From Pectobacterium atrosepticum (GTDB taxonomy: Bacteria > Pseudomonadota > Gammaproteobacteria > Enterobacterales > Enterobacteriaceae): 64,000 nucleotides of DNA. Positions 1-8,705 of the stretch are shown here, piece after piece. Under the pieces are notes generated by a model. The model was not told where the DNA came from and ran no database searches. It saw nothing but the letters and a program-made list of their open reading frames with translations. The translations under genes were made by a program, and so were the position numbers. Numbering within the stretch: position 1 is the first letter of the stretch; each line of letters starts with the position of its first letter. Location: assembly GCA_019056595.1 (NCBI GenBank), contig CP036163.1:1240001-1304000 (forward strand), given 5' to 3'.

Positions 1-2
1 TT

Positions 3-587
3 ACCGAAAACACGGTTACGGCGGTGCTTCCCATCATGCATAAGCCAACACGCAGCAATTTCCACCTGCTTGGTCGGCTATGGTCCGTCGTGCTGACAGG
101 TAACCTGATCGGGACAGCTTTGGCCGCCCTCGCCTTTACCTATATGCCCGTTTTTGATGGTGAAACGCGGGAGGCGTTAGTCGAGATCGCCATGAAGGTC
201 ATGAAAAACTCTCCAACGGAGATGTTCGCCAACGCCGTTGTCTCTGGCTGGATTATTGCCACTATGGTCTGGATGCTGCCTCACGCCTACTCCGCCAAAC
301 TGTGGATTATCATCATCATGACCTGGATGATTGCTTTCAGCGATCTCACACACATCGTGGCCGGTGCCTCAGAGATTTTTTATCTTGTGTTCATTGGCCA
401 CATCCCCTGGCAGGCGTTCATCTGGCCGTTTGCCTTGCCCACACTGGCGGGGAATATTATCGGCGGTACCTTTATTTTCGCACTCATCAGCCATGCGCAA
501 ATTCGTAATGACATGAACAGTTCATCCCACGCCAAACGGCAAAAGGCGCATGAGAATGATGGAAAAGAACACCGACAGAAACGCTGA
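3..587 (+). CDS. yfdC: YfdC-like formate/nitrite transporter family membrane protein (5' truncated)
   Basis: The reading frame is open from the left edge of the window (codon phase begins at base 3), so the N-terminal part of the gene lies outside. The visible 190 or so residues hold several hydrophobic segments (SVVLTGNLIGTALAALAF, WIIATMVWMLPHAYS, LWIIIIMTWMIAFSDL, FALPTLAGNIIGGTFIFAL) ending in a basic, hydrophilic tail. This matches the C-terminal half of the FNT (FocA/NirC) family, closest to E. coli YfdC, an inner-membrane protein of unsettled substrate. The GTG at 24 is an internal codon and not a real start. The gene lies just upstream of argW, as in E. coli. Confidence 0.85.
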   Translation, partial: TENTVTAVLPIMHKPTRSNFHLLGRLWSVVLTGNLIGTALAALAFTYMPVFDGETREALVEIAMKVMKNSPTEMFANAVVSGWIIATMVWMLPHAYSAKLWIIIIMTWMIAFSDLTHIVAGASEIFYLVFIGHIPWQAFIWPFALPTLAGNIIGGTFIFALISHAQIRNDMNSSSHAKRQKAHENDGKEHRQKR

Positions 588-622
588 TTGCCGACACTTT
601 GAGCAAACGCGCCGTTAAGTGC

Positions 623-650
623 TTATTCTCAGAGCAAAAATGCGTATAAT
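623..650 (+). promoter_or_regulatory. Promoter of argW
   Basis: A perfect TATAAT at 645-650 lies 13 bases before the tRNA. A weak -35 (TTATTC, 623-628) sits 16 bp upstream of it. A G/C-rich segment follows the -10, as in stringently controlled tRNA promoters. The -10 is clear and the -35 is inferred. Confidence 0.6.
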
Positions 651-663
651 GGTCGCGCTTCAC

Positions 664-738
664 GTCTCCATAGTTAAACGGATATAACAAGCCCCTCCTA
701 AGGGCTAGTTGCAGGTTCGATTCCTGCTGGGGACACCA
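664..738 (+). tRNA. argW: tRNA-Arg (anticodon CCU)
   Basis: A complete cloverleaf can be drawn. The acceptor stem is GTCTCCA (664-670) with TGGGGAC (728-734). The anticodon loop CTCCTAA carries CCT, the T-arm contains GGTTCGATTCC, and CCA (736-738) is encoded. The sequence is very close to E. coli argW from memory. Its 3' end (from 717) is repeated at 12526-12548, so this tRNA is the attachment site of the neighbouring satellite, and the tRNA remains intact. Confidence 0.95.
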
Positions 739-739
739 T
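717..739. repeat. attL: tRNA 3'-end core, left copy
   Basis: A 23-bp sequence beginning TCGATTCCTGCTGGGGACAC and ending with the CCA plus one T is identical to 12526-12548. The flanking bases differ on both sides (716 T vs 12525 A; 740 A vs 12549 T), which fixes the repeat length. This is the usual signature of a P4-type tyrosine integrase recombining in the T-arm and acceptor stem of a tRNA. Confidence 0.93.
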
Positions 740-899
740 AACCCTATCTTACATGCTCTCTAATAGTCTAAAAAACACTTTAAAAACAACAAGCATAGCC
801 AAAGCGTAGTCTTAGTTGATACCATAAAATCTTGTAGAAGCTATACACAAATGCGTATAAAATCGTGTATACATTTGGTTCGATCTTTTTCTTATACAC

Positions 900-2096
900 A
901 TGCTGCTAACCGACCTCAAAATTAAAAAGGCGAAAGCCCAAGACAAGCCCTACACACTTAATGACGGTGGCGGACTGTCTTTACTGATTGATCCTAAAGG
1001 GACGAAAGGCTGGCGCTTCCGCTATCGGTTTGCCAACAAGCCTAAGCTCATATCGTTTGGCACTTACGATACCGTATCCCTTGCCGATGCCCGTAAGAAA
1101 CGTGATGAAGCCCGATCTATGTTAGCTAATGGCATTAACCCCAGCGATGCACGCAGAGCCGATAAGCTCTCTTTGCTGTTCTCTACGGAAAACACCTTTG
1201 AAGCGGTGGCGAGAGAATGGCACACATCAAAACTCACTACCTGGTCGGAAGGGTACGCCAAAGAAGTTATACACTATCTGGAAAAAGAAATTTTCCCGTT
1301 CCTGGGTAAACGTCCGATAGACCAGATCACGCCGCTTGAACTTTTGGCCGTTCTGCAAAAGATCGAAAAACGCGGAGCATTGGAACAAGCCAGCAAAATC
1401 CGCCGCCGCTGTGGTGAAGTATTCCGTTACGCAGTCGTAACCGGACGTGCTATGTATAATCCAGCGCCCGACCTGGCCAGCGCCATGAACAAGCCAAAGA
1501 ACAATCACTTCCCGTTCCTAACCGAAAGTGAACTACCCGACTTTGTTCAGGCACTCAATAATTACAAAGGAAGCCAGATCACCAAATATGCCACTCAGCT
1601 TTTAATGTTGACCGGTGTCAGAACCATTGAATTACGCGCGGCTGAGTGGGTTGAATTTGATTTAGATAATGCCCTGTGGGAAATACCTAAAGAACGGATG
1701 AAGAAGCGCCGCCCACATTTGGTGCCATTGTCCACGCACGCAATTGCTATTCTGAAAGAACTGAAAGTGCTAACTGGCTATTATCAACTTGTCTTTCCTG
1801 GTCGAAATGACACCAGAAAGCCGATGAGCGATGCCGCGATAAATAAAGTAATCAAAATGCTGGGTTATCACGGCAGACTTACTGGACACGGTTTCCGGCA
1901 TACCATGAGTACCATTTTGCACGAACATGGATATAACAGCGCATGGATTGAAACCCAGCTTGCGCATGTTGATAAAAATTCCATCCGTGGAACTTATAAC
2001 CATGCGCAATATATAGAAAAAAGAAAAATCATGCTCCAGTGGTACAGTAATACCATTTATAAGATCAGCCCCTTAATAGAGGCCGAAAGGGTTTAA
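900..2096 (+). CDS. P4-type tyrosine recombinase (site-specific integrase)
   Basis: The 398-residue product starts with an arm-DNA-binding DUF4102 domain (residues about 1-90, DLKIKKAK...LNDGGGLSLLIDPKGTKGW), then a core-binding region and a catalytic domain. The catalytic residues are visible: Arg in LMLTGVRTIELR, HxxR in HGFRHTMS, a later His in QLAHVD, and the nucleophile Tyr in GTYNHAQY or nearby. It begins 161 bp from attL and reads into the element, as expected for an integrase next to its attachment site. The 740-899 spacer has repeated TGTATA/TATACA motifs that could be integrase arm or excisionase sites. It overlaps the convergent AIPR gene by 4 bp. Confidence 0.95.
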   Translation: MLLTDLKIKKAKAQDKPYTLNDGGGLSLLIDPKGTKGWRFRYRFANKPKLISFGTYDTVSLADARKKRDEARSMLANGINPSDARRADKLSLLFSTENTFEAVAREWHTSKLTTWSEGYAKEVIHYLEKEIFPFLGKRPIDQITPLELLAVLQKIEKRGALEQASKIRRRCGEVFRYAVVTGRAMYNPAPDLASAMNKPKNNHFPFLTESELPDFVQALNNYKGSQITKYATQLLMLTGVRTIELRAAEWVEFDLDNALWEIPKERMKKRRPHLVPLSTHAIAILKELKVLTGYYQLVFPGRNDTRKPMSDAAINKVIKMLGYHGRLTGHGFRHTMSTILHEHGYNSAWIETQLAHVDKNSIRGTYNHAQYIEKRKIMLQWYSNTIYKISPLIEAERV

Positions 2097-3817
2097 TTTC
2101 TTTTGAAATATAATTCGACGGCGTCACGTAAGTCAGAGCTATATTTACCTCGTTTTATTTGATCATCCGTTGGAGTTTCAAGGCTGTCAATTATTTTTTG
2201 ACATATTTTAAAGTACTCAACATATTCATCATTACAGAGGGTTTTTATAATATTAGCGCAATAGGCTGTGATTTTTTTAGAAGAAGGATCCGGAGTTTCT
2301 ACTTTATTGTTGACCACCCATGGATATAACATTGCAATATGCCACCGTAACTTATTATATTTAGGTGCGTCATTTTTCCTGCCATTTATTAATGTATTGT
2401 ATTTATAGCATATATACGCAGCACAATGATATGCACATTCATTGTCGTTGTCTGCAAAAAGTATATCGCTAGTATTCAATACTTTTTTTACATATCTAGA
2501 AGCATCGTGCGGGCGAAATTTAAAAACGGATATAAAACATCTTGCAAGTTCTTTAATGTCATATATTTTTGTATTTTGAATGGATTTGTTTCTATATTCA
2601 CCCTCTCTTCTTTCGAAATACAACTTCTCTTTTGATTCATCATTTCTTTGAATATCAAAAAATTTTTGAATTAATCTAGCCTTTTCTCTTAAAGCATAAA
2701 AAGCTTCATTTTCTACAGCCGATTGGTTGTTTGTCGCTGTAACGATCTCGATGGCTACATCAGTATCTTGAGATTCTATAAATTTCACGATTAACTCAAC
2801 GCTATCATCCAAGATATGGAAGTTTTCAAATAAAGTATTTGTCGTTTGGCATCCATTAATTATCTGATAATTTGTCAAATGCATAACTTTTGTATTTGAT
2901 TGGATTGCAATTTCTGGCGCAATTATGGTCACACCATTATTGAGAACTGAAAATTGTTTGGCCTTATCACTATTGAGAGTGTTAGCTATATCTCTATTTA
3001 CTGGGTTTTCTCCGCCGAGAAATGCACGCACATTCTCGTCAAAAACTTCTTCTCTTATTTTTCCTTCATCGTCCATAGCTATTTTATTAAGAAACTCTTT
3101 TGCTTTTACAATCGATATATATGCTTGGGGTATCCCAGGCATCTCATTGATTCCTATGTAATCAATTAATTGCAATGAAGCCTCATTCTTGTCAGATATA
3201 GACCCCCACATTTTCATTAACTCTTTACGACCTAGTGGAAGCACTTCAATATCATTGAAAATATCGGCTGATTTACAAGTTCTCTCTATGTTCTTGAAGC
3301 TAGCAACAATTTCCCTCTCTTTATTGTATACTCCACTAGTGCAATAAAAAACTTTTAAATTTGGCATTTTGTTTTTTATTTTCTTCACATTAGCCACAAT
3401 GATTTTTATTATTTCAATGACCTGACCATTGTAAATACCATTTGGGAATTTTGGATCCAATGTAAAGAAATCTTGTAAACCAATATTAAAATTCGCTATT
3501 TCATCTTTATAAAAACTCTCGCCTGACTTTGCTTGATTTATTATAATTTCCACAGGCAAAGATGTTTTATGAGTGTCAAAGGCACTTTCAGCATCATCAA
3601 CACTAATGATTAGCTCTCCATCAATGATGATCGCAATTCCATCTAAAGATGCATCGTCTTCTTGAGTTGTTATATCGACAGGGTTAAATCTACCGAGAAA
3701 ATACTTAGAAGTTATAACGTAATTGCAGAAATATTCAAACAGCTTAGACTCATCATGCTCCTGAACTTCAAATTCAGTTGCCAAGTCTTTAACATATTGA
3801 GAAAGTATAGCATGCAT
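2093..3817 (-). CDS. AIPR-family protein (putative abortive-infection phage resistance)
   Basis: This is a 574-residue protein. The central part carries the AIPR signature: an R-A-F-L-G block, then FSVLNNGVTIIA, then YQIINGCQTTNTL, then VTATNNQSAV (about residues 263-375). AIPR (PF10592) was named after Lactococcus abortive-infection proteins. Near the N-terminus, D59-G60 followed by Q95-A-K97 (EIIINQAKSGESF) resembles the D...QxK core of PD-(D/E)xK nucleases; this nuclease reading is inference. A ribosome site (AAGG) lies upstream of the ATG. The gene is strikingly AT-rich compared with its neighbours, a sign of separate transfer. It lies between int and the conserved satellite genes, where P4-like elements are known to carry variable anti-phage cargo. 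It overlaps int tail-to-tail by 4 bp. Confidence 0.85.
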   Translation of the reverse strand: MHAILSQYVKDLATEFEVQEHDESKLFEYFCNYVITSKYFLGRFNPVDITTQEDDASLDGIAIIIDGELIISVDDAESAFDTHKTSLPVEIIINQAKSGESFYKDEIANFNIGLQDFFTLDPKFPNGIYNGQVIEIIKIIVANVKKIKNKMPNLKVFYCTSGVYNKEREIVASFKNIERTCKSADIFNDIEVLPLGRKELMKMWGSISDKNEASLQLIDYIGINEMPGIPQAYISIVKAKEFLNKIAMDDEGKIREEVFDENVRAFLGGENPVNRDIANTLNSDKAKQFSVLNNGVTIIAPEIAIQSNTKVMHLTNYQIINGCQTTNTLFENFHILDDSVELIVKFIESQDTDVAIEIVTATNNQSAVENEAFYALREKARLIQKFFDIQRNDESKEKLYFERREGEYRNKSIQNTKIYDIKELARCFISVFKFRPHDASRYVKKVLNTSDILFADNDNECAYHCAAYICYKYNTLINGRKNDAPKYNKLRWHIAMLYPWVVNNKVETPDPSSKKITAYCANIIKTLCNDEYVEYFKICQKIIDSLETPTDDQIKRGKYSSDLRDAVELYFKRN

Positions 3818-4373
3818 AATAATTACCTTGTTAATTATTATCTAGAAAACGCTAGAGGTTTTAATTCAGATGATATAATTTTTCTTGTCATCTCACATTT
3901 ACTCAATCAATTAGCTCAAAGTAATAAAAAAACCTATCAGCACAATTGAATTGGTTAATTCTTGAAAAGAATAGAGCGCAACATAACATTTATTTTTTAG
4001 AAATAAAATTTAATCCTAAGATAGTTAATTATGTTGATGACATAGTAGCTGAATTTTTTATTCACACATAGCATAACAAAGATCCCATATTTAATGTAGT
4101 AATGAAACCTGCCGAACGGAACACTTTGTTTCTGCTTTTAACCAATTGATAAAAATAGATAATATCCATTTTCCTTCCGCCTCGCTCGTCCAAATGGCTT
4201 ACAAACCCTACTAATAGAACACCAGTAAATAAAAATAAGCATCCACATGACAAAATCGGCACTACACCGCACCCGCCTGCGGTTTTCGGATCATAAAAAT
4301 TTTTCAGTTTTACTTTTCTACAAAACAACCCGCCAGACCGCGCCATATCTGGGCTTGTGCGCTTTGGTGCCAA

Positions 4374-4405
4374 CTGAAATCATTGAAATAAATTTCAGCT
4401 TTTTT
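4374..4405 (+). terminator. Terminator-like hairpin in the gene-free region
   Basis: CTGAAAT (4374-4380) pairs with ATTTCAG (4392-4398), and a six-T run follows at 4400-4405. No gene on the plus strand ends just upstream, so its role is unclear. Confidence 0.4.
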
Positions 4406-4618
4406 CAGTTTTGCCATTTTTTTCTGGTTTTGAAGCCCGCAAAAAATCACGCTATCTCTTTGAATTTAAAGACACTGTATTATTTTTCGTGGCGCGGTGA
4501 AAAATATCAGGCAGGAAAACAAACGTGCCACTGTTCCGGTGATCCCTTGCGGGATCCGGCTTACAGATGAGTAGATGGGGTGGAGTCACTGAAAAACACG
4601 AACAGCCAGATACAAAAA

Positions 4619-4643
4619 AACCCAACTGGTGAGGTTGGGTTTT
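4619..4643. terminator. Bidirectional rho-independent terminator after the Ogr-like gene
   Basis: AACCCAAC (4619-4626) and GTTGGGTT (4634-4641) form a stem with a 7-base loop, with an A-run before it and a T-run after it, so it could work in either direction. It lies about 100 bp beyond the stop of the Ogr/Delta-like gene on the minus strand. Confidence 0.75.
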
Positions 4644-4740
4644 CATCTCTAACCTAAATTAACCATCTAGATTAGAGAACATCATACTTCCACTAACAGC
4701 CGGTAGTTTAATCGCTGTCTACAGGGATAACAACAGCCCG

Positions 4741-5082
4741 TTACCTTTCCCCAACTTTACGCCGCACCACAACCAGAGAACTTTCCGGCTCGTCCACGTT
4801 TTCGGCCTTTTTGTCGTCCTCCTGCGCCTGGTTCAGCATGTCGATCATCTCTTTGCGCTTCTCCGGGGCGATGCCGTCTATCACGCTCTTAATCACATGC
4901 CCGTGAGTTTTAGCACTGGGGCTGAGGGTATGTGAGAACGTCATGTTCATCACGAACGTATGCCCGCATTCCACATCCGCACAGGCGCAGTAAATATCTG
5001 AGATATGCGGGTGCTTACGGTGAGTTTTCTTCACCGTGGCCACCGTGCCGCATTCCGGGCAGTAAACACGCATTATCCTCAT
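4741..5082 (-). CDS. Ogr/Delta-like zinc-finger transcriptional activator
   Basis: The 113-residue protein begins MRIMRVYCPECG and has the Ogr/Delta pattern: CPEC near the N-terminus and a second Cys pair in DIYCACADVECGH, followed by FVMNMTFSHTLSPS. Ogr of P2 and Delta of P4 are Cys4 zinc activators of late phage promoters. P4 Delta has two such units; only one is seen here. The start at 5082 is preferred because GGAAGGAG lies 8 bases upstream, while the upstream in-frame ATG at 5100 has no ribosome site. It is the last gene before the gene-free region. It probably drives satellite capsid and helper late promoters, although I did not locate a binding site. Confidence 0.85.
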   Translation of the reverse strand: MRIMRVYCPECGTVATVKKTHRKHPHISDIYCACADVECGHTFVMNMTFSHTLSPSAKTHGHVIKSVIDGIAPEKRKEMIDMLNQAQEDDKKAENVDEPESSLVVVRRKVGER

Positions 5083-5174
5083 GTCGCTCACTCCTTCCAT
5101 TCTGTTAACCCCGCCCGCCAGAAATAAAGCCCTAACGGACGGCCATTTTTACTGTGTTTATCTTCTCTGCGCGT

Positions 5175-5362
5175 GGATACAGCGGTTACAGTGGTTACAC
5201 GATTGATATAAAAGGGTTTTTACTGTAACCACGCCATTTTCACTACTGGTGACAGCGGTTACAGGTCGTATTTTGTAACCTCTGTCACCACAGGCTATTT
5301 ATTCATGGTGACAACACCAGCCCTTGCCCTACCTGCTTGTCACCTCTGTAACCACTGTATCC
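5175..5362. repeat. Iteron array, candidate replication origin / cis replication region
   Basis: Twelve copies of a 7-bp core GG(T/A)(T/G)ACA occur in 188 bp. Forward copies are at 5175, 5184, 5193, 5248, 5257 and 5307. Reverse copies (TGTNACC/TGTATCC) are at 5224, 5274, 5283, 5338, 5347 and 5356. Within clusters the spacing is exactly 9 bp. The outer clusters mirror each other (GGATACA, GGTTACA, GGTTACA against the complement of TGTCACC, TGTAACC, TGTATCC). From memory, P4 alpha binds TGTTCACC-type iterons in ori1 and crr, and this array lies just past the alpha-like gene. Function is inferred. Confidence 0.8.
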
Positions 5363-5390
5363 TCAGAAAAATAAGATACGTGCGAGAGTA

Positions 5391-8075
5391 TTAACCCAAT
5401 ACGCTGCTATTAAACTGGTACACCCATTTGACGCCTATTTCTGGCAGGCGGATGTTTTTCTGTGTGCGGCTGCTGCCCTCTGCCACATCCAGATAGCCCG
5501 CCCTGACGCAAAGCTGTGCCACCTTCTTGGCATCAAACCCCTTACAGATTTCTTTCCAACCCGATGACAGCACGTAAAACGTGGTGGCGGCATCCTCGGT
5601 GTTGTTGCCTTTCACTACCTGACGGAAACCCACCAAGTTGGCCGGGCGGCTGTACTCGTTGTGCCAGTCGGCAAAGCGGCTGAACTGGTTACGGGTGATG
5701 AAGTCTTTCACCTGCTCCAGCGCGGCGGCTTCCTCCTGATTGGCCACATGGCCACGATCTACCATCCACGCATCCAGACAGACTTTTGCCGCCCGCAGTG
5801 CTTCCCCCGCAGGCCAGCCGGTGATCCCCGCTTCGGTGGCCAGTTCGCCCGCCATCGCGACCAGAGCAAAGCGCGTGACTGCCCGCCCTACCTGGTTACC
5901 TGCATCAGGTGGGGTTAATTCGCGAGTGTAGGTTTTCAGCAACGCTTTGGCTTTGGCCGTCATGCCGGATAAATCCGCCGTGAGATGGCGCAACCATTCG
6001 CGGAACGCCGCGCCATGGTATTCCGTCACTGCCTGTTCTAAATGCTCGGCCAGCGTCTTGCCGCCCGAAAAACCATGCAGTTCTTCAAACACACCGTACT
6101 TGCCCGAATCGCTGGGGATTTGCACCATACGCACTTCTACACCGGCATAAGTACGTTCTCCGGCGTTGGCGGCGTGTTCAACCAGTGACAGTTCGCCTGT
6201 GGAAAGGAACAGCAGACACCAACGATTGGTTTCCCTTACGCTGCCGTCCGTTCTGGCTCTGGCCTTACCCTGGCCGTTAGCCAGCATGTAGGCGATATTT
6301 CCGGCCTCCCGTCCGTCTACCTCACGGATTTCATCGAGCATCAACGTGGCATCATTGCGGCGGCTGGCAGTCCCTTCCAGCGCATTGCCGGTTGACCGCC
6401 AGGTATGCCAGAAGTCCGAACCGCCGCACACTGACGCCGCCACCTTCATGGTGGTGGTTTTGCCATCCGTCGATTCCCCTTTCAAGTGATAGCCGCCACC
6501 GCCCACACCAACCAGCTTTAACAGCGGTGCAGCAAAAGCCAGACTGACGGAGAACGCCACGCGGGCATTACCGACGCAATACCGTGACACCTGATCACGC
6601 CAATCAGCCAACGTTCCCGCAGTGCGAAAATCCCGCCCCTGTACGCTGGACGTTTGCAGAATGACCGATTCCGCCCCCTCACCTATCACCTCGTCCTGGA
6701 GCACGTACACCGAACCGTGCCAGCCGGTTTTACTGACGCATGTCACCTTACGGTCTGGTTTACACAGGGAAAGGTATTCCATCAGGTGCGCCCGTGCCTG
6801 ACCGTTGGTGTTGATGTACGACAAGCCGTTAACCAGCAGTACCCGGCGCAACTCTTCCCCGCTGCCACCTAACAACTCCATCGGCATCGCCCATTTGCGG
6901 CTAATGCCGTTGGTGTCTTCCCATTCCAGCAAGCGGCCGTAGTTGCTGCCGTCCATGTCACAGGTGATAGCCGTCACCCGTACCGGGCTGCACAGTTTGA
7001 TATTGCGAATTTCCGTATCGCCGTCTGACTTGTTCACCAGTTTGTCAAACCACAGGTATTCTTTGGTCAGTCGGAAGCCTTGCGGCAAGCGGGTCTTGCC
7101 CTTGCCAAACAAAATCATTTCTTCGCGCAACGCCTCTTTGGTGCGCTCCTGGCCGTGCTCCTGCCTGAAATCATCCCAATCCGCTTTATGGCGCGTCGGC
7201 GGCAATGTCACCCAACCGTCTACCGCTTTGGCCGCTTTCTCCGCCCACTGTTTCCCGGTGTTTTCCTTGCCGTCGCCAAAATCGTTATCGCCAGCAATCA
7301 CCAACCGCACATCCGGCCAGCGCTGCCGGAACACCTGCGCCACATTCAGCAAGTTACTGGCGGCAACCGCAGCCACCGTGACGCCCTCGGTCAATGCCGC
7401 CACCGTCAGCGCGGTAGCGTAACCCTCGGTGATAGTCACCTGCTCCGGTGCCTCACTCGGCAGCGGTTGCAGAGCAATGAAGCTGCCCGCCAGAATGGAG
7501 TTGGCCAGCAGCCGTTTATCCCCCAATGGGCTGATTAGCTGCGCCCCCGTTATCTGGCCGTCAACGTCAGTCAGCGGCAGCAACAGCGAACCGGCAGGAA
7601 ACACCACGCCACCGCTCTGTTTCTCCTGGCGAGTCAGGGGCAAGCCCTGCCCCGTTAAGCCTTTATTGGTCAGATAGGCGCTTTCGCCGGTTTCACAAGT
7701 CGCCCGCAGTGTGCGATAGCTGGCGCTGAACTGGCGGCGCTTTTCGGCGCCGTCGGCTTCTTTCCTGGCGGGCGGGGTTGTCGGGTGTTGCATCTCCGGT
7801 AAGCCCAGCACAGATGCCACCGCATCGGCGGCAGTTTTGTTGTCGTCGCCGCTGACCAGTTGCACCAAATCCAGCCCGTCACCGTTGCCACACTGCGAAC
7901 AAAACCACGTCCCGCGCCCGTCCTTATCATCAAAGCGGAAACGGTCTGTACCGCCGCATTTCGGGCAAGCGCTATGCTTGCCGTTGGCCGGAACCGTAAT
8001 TCCCAGCGCCGGTAATATCTGCGCCCAGCGGTTATTTGCTGCCTTCACTGTCTCGGAGAGTTTGGGTCTGCTCAT
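5391..8075 (-). CDS. P4-alpha-like primase-helicase replication protein
   Basis: The 894-residue protein has three recognisable parts. An N-terminal zinc domain (about residues 30-75) contains CPKCGGTDRFRFDD and CSQCGNGDGLDLV, as in P4 primases. A Toprim-like region (about 160-310) contains TITEGYATALTVAAL and LVIAGDNDFGDG. A C-terminal DUF927-type helicase has a Walker A-like GESTDGKTTTM (about 535) and a Walker B-like LMLDEI. Such proteins combine primase, 3'-5' helicase and origin recognition, so the satellite can initiate its own replication. The start ATG overlaps the stop of the previous gene (ATGA) with coupling. Its stop is 29 bp from the iteron array it probably binds. Confidence 0.93.
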   Translation of the reverse strand: MSRPKLSETVKAANNRWAQILPALGITVPANGKHSACPKCGGTDRFRFDDKDGRGTWFCSQCGNGDGLDLVQLVSGDDNKTAADAVASVLGLPEMQHPTTPPARKEADGAEKRRQFSASYRTLRATCETGESAYLTNKGLTGQGLPLTRQEKQSGGVVFPAGSLLLPLTDVDGQITGAQLISPLGDKRLLANSILAGSFIALQPLPSEAPEQVTITEGYATALTVAALTEGVTVAAVAASNLLNVAQVFRQRWPDVRLVIAGDNDFGDGKENTGKQWAEKAAKAVDGWVTLPPTRHKADWDDFRQEHGQERTKEALREEMILFGKGKTRLPQGFRLTKEYLWFDKLVNKSDGDTEIRNIKLCSPVRVTAITCDMDGSNYGRLLEWEDTNGISRKWAMPMELLGGSGEELRRVLLVNGLSYINTNGQARAHLMEYLSLCKPDRKVTCVSKTGWHGSVYVLQDEVIGEGAESVILQTSSVQGRDFRTAGTLADWRDQVSRYCVGNARVAFSVSLAFAAPLLKLVGVGGGGYHLKGESTDGKTTTMKVAASVCGGSDFWHTWRSTGNALEGTASRRNDATLMLDEIREVDGREAGNIAYMLANGQGKARARTDGSVRETNRWCLLFLSTGELSLVEHAANAGERTYAGVEVRMVQIPSDSGKYGVFEELHGFSGGKTLAEHLEQAVTEYHGAAFREWLRHLTADLSGMTAKAKALLKTYTRELTPPDAGNQVGRAVTRFALVAMAGELATEAGITGWPAGEALRAAKVCLDAWMVDRGHVANQEEAAALEQVKDFITRNQFSRFADWHNEYSRPANLVGFRQVVKGNNTEDAATTFYVLSSGWKEICKGFDAKKVAQLCVRAGYLDVAEGSSRTQKNIRLPEIGVKWVYQFNSSVLG

Positions 8076-8482
8076 TGCGCCGCTCCTCCCGTCGTCAGCG
8101 TTTCCACCACGGCACCGGGCGGCAATTTGCCATCCGTCGCACCGCTGGCAATATCCTCATACATGGCCGACAGGCATCGGTAGCCATACGCTGACAGGCG
8201 CACCGCCTCACGCATAAAGCCCGGTTCGAGCATTTCATACAGCGCCTGCGCCGCCATCGCTTGCCCCATCGCACAGCCGAACTGGTCGATATAAGGCGCT
8301 TCAATGTGGGAAATGATGTTAATCGCCACCTTGTCGGCGGTCAGTGGAATACAGCGACCGTTCAGCACATATGCCGCCTGGCCGTGTTGGGCTGTCATTG
8401 CTTCAAAGAAAGCGTTAGCGATGTAATGGCGCAAAAGCGCCATTTTGAAAGCCGGTGAGGTCGGCAGGTTAATTGCGCTCAT
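8072..8482 (-). CDS. P4-type operon protein of unknown function
   Basis: This is a 136-residue soluble-looking protein, beginning MSAINLPTSPAFKMALLRHY. It belongs to the kind of small conserved proteins preceding alpha in P4-like elements (similar in size and position to P4 orf151), but I cannot assign a function. A strong ribosome site (GGAGGGG) lies before the ATG at 8482. It overlaps its upstream neighbour by 14 bp and the primase gene by 4 bp (ATGA), so it is translated within one operon. Confidence 0.8.
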   Translation of the reverse strand: MSAINLPTSPAFKMALLRHYIANAFFEAMTAQHGQAAYVLNGRCIPLTADKVAINIISHIEAPYIDQFGCAMGQAMAAQALYEMLEPGFMREAVRLSAYGYRCLSAMYEDIASGATDGKLPPGAVVETLTTGGAAQ

Positions 8483-8705
8483 GGTTCACCCCTCCGGCAA
8501 AGAATTCACTGGTTTCTACCGCACCGTTGAGTTGGTCACGAACACATTCAAAAATAGCGGCCAGGCCGTCTGAATTAAGAGGCTTACCAGGGTGATCGGC
8601 ATGGTGGCGTAACAGCTCGGCCATACACTCGGTGGCCTGTAAAGCGCGATTTATACGCTCTTCACCATTCTGCGTGTAGCCACAAGGAAACTGAGCATTA
8701 GTCAT
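8469..8705 (-). CDS. Small P4-type operon protein of unknown function
   Basis: A 78-residue protein beginning MTNAQFPCGYTQNGEERINRALQ, probably helical. The ATG at 8705 is preferred over the GTG at 8711 because GGAGGG stands 7 bases before it. The gene overlaps the stop of the preceding gene by 8 bp and the start of the next by 14 bp. It could correspond in position to one of the small P4 genes (epsilon, orf88, orf106), but no residue motif supports a choice. Confidence 0.7.
   Translation of the reverse strand: MTNAQFPCGYTQNGEERINRALQATECMAELLRHHADHPGKPLNSDGLAAIFECVRDQLNGAVETSEFFAGGVNHERN

Larger units (their letters stand above)
3818..4740. other. Gene-free region of the satellite
   Basis: These 923 bases hold no ORF that I believe. 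The short frames on both strands lack ribosome sites and family resemblance. Bases 3818-4080 are very AT-rich and include the AIPR promoter region. Bases 4160-4560 are richer in GC and contain two terminator-like hairpins, annotated separately. A phage satellite needs a packaging (cos) site, and this is the most obvious space for one. The stretch around 4319-4338 (CAAAACAACCCGCCAGAC) faintly resembles the P2/P4 cos flank as I remember it. Confidence 0.5.

Noticed and set aside
4062-4646. Three short open frames (about 64-107 codons) on both strands within the gene-free part of the satellite
   Set aside because: They lack ribosome sites, overlap each other and the hairpins, and have amino-acid compositions typical of chance frames.
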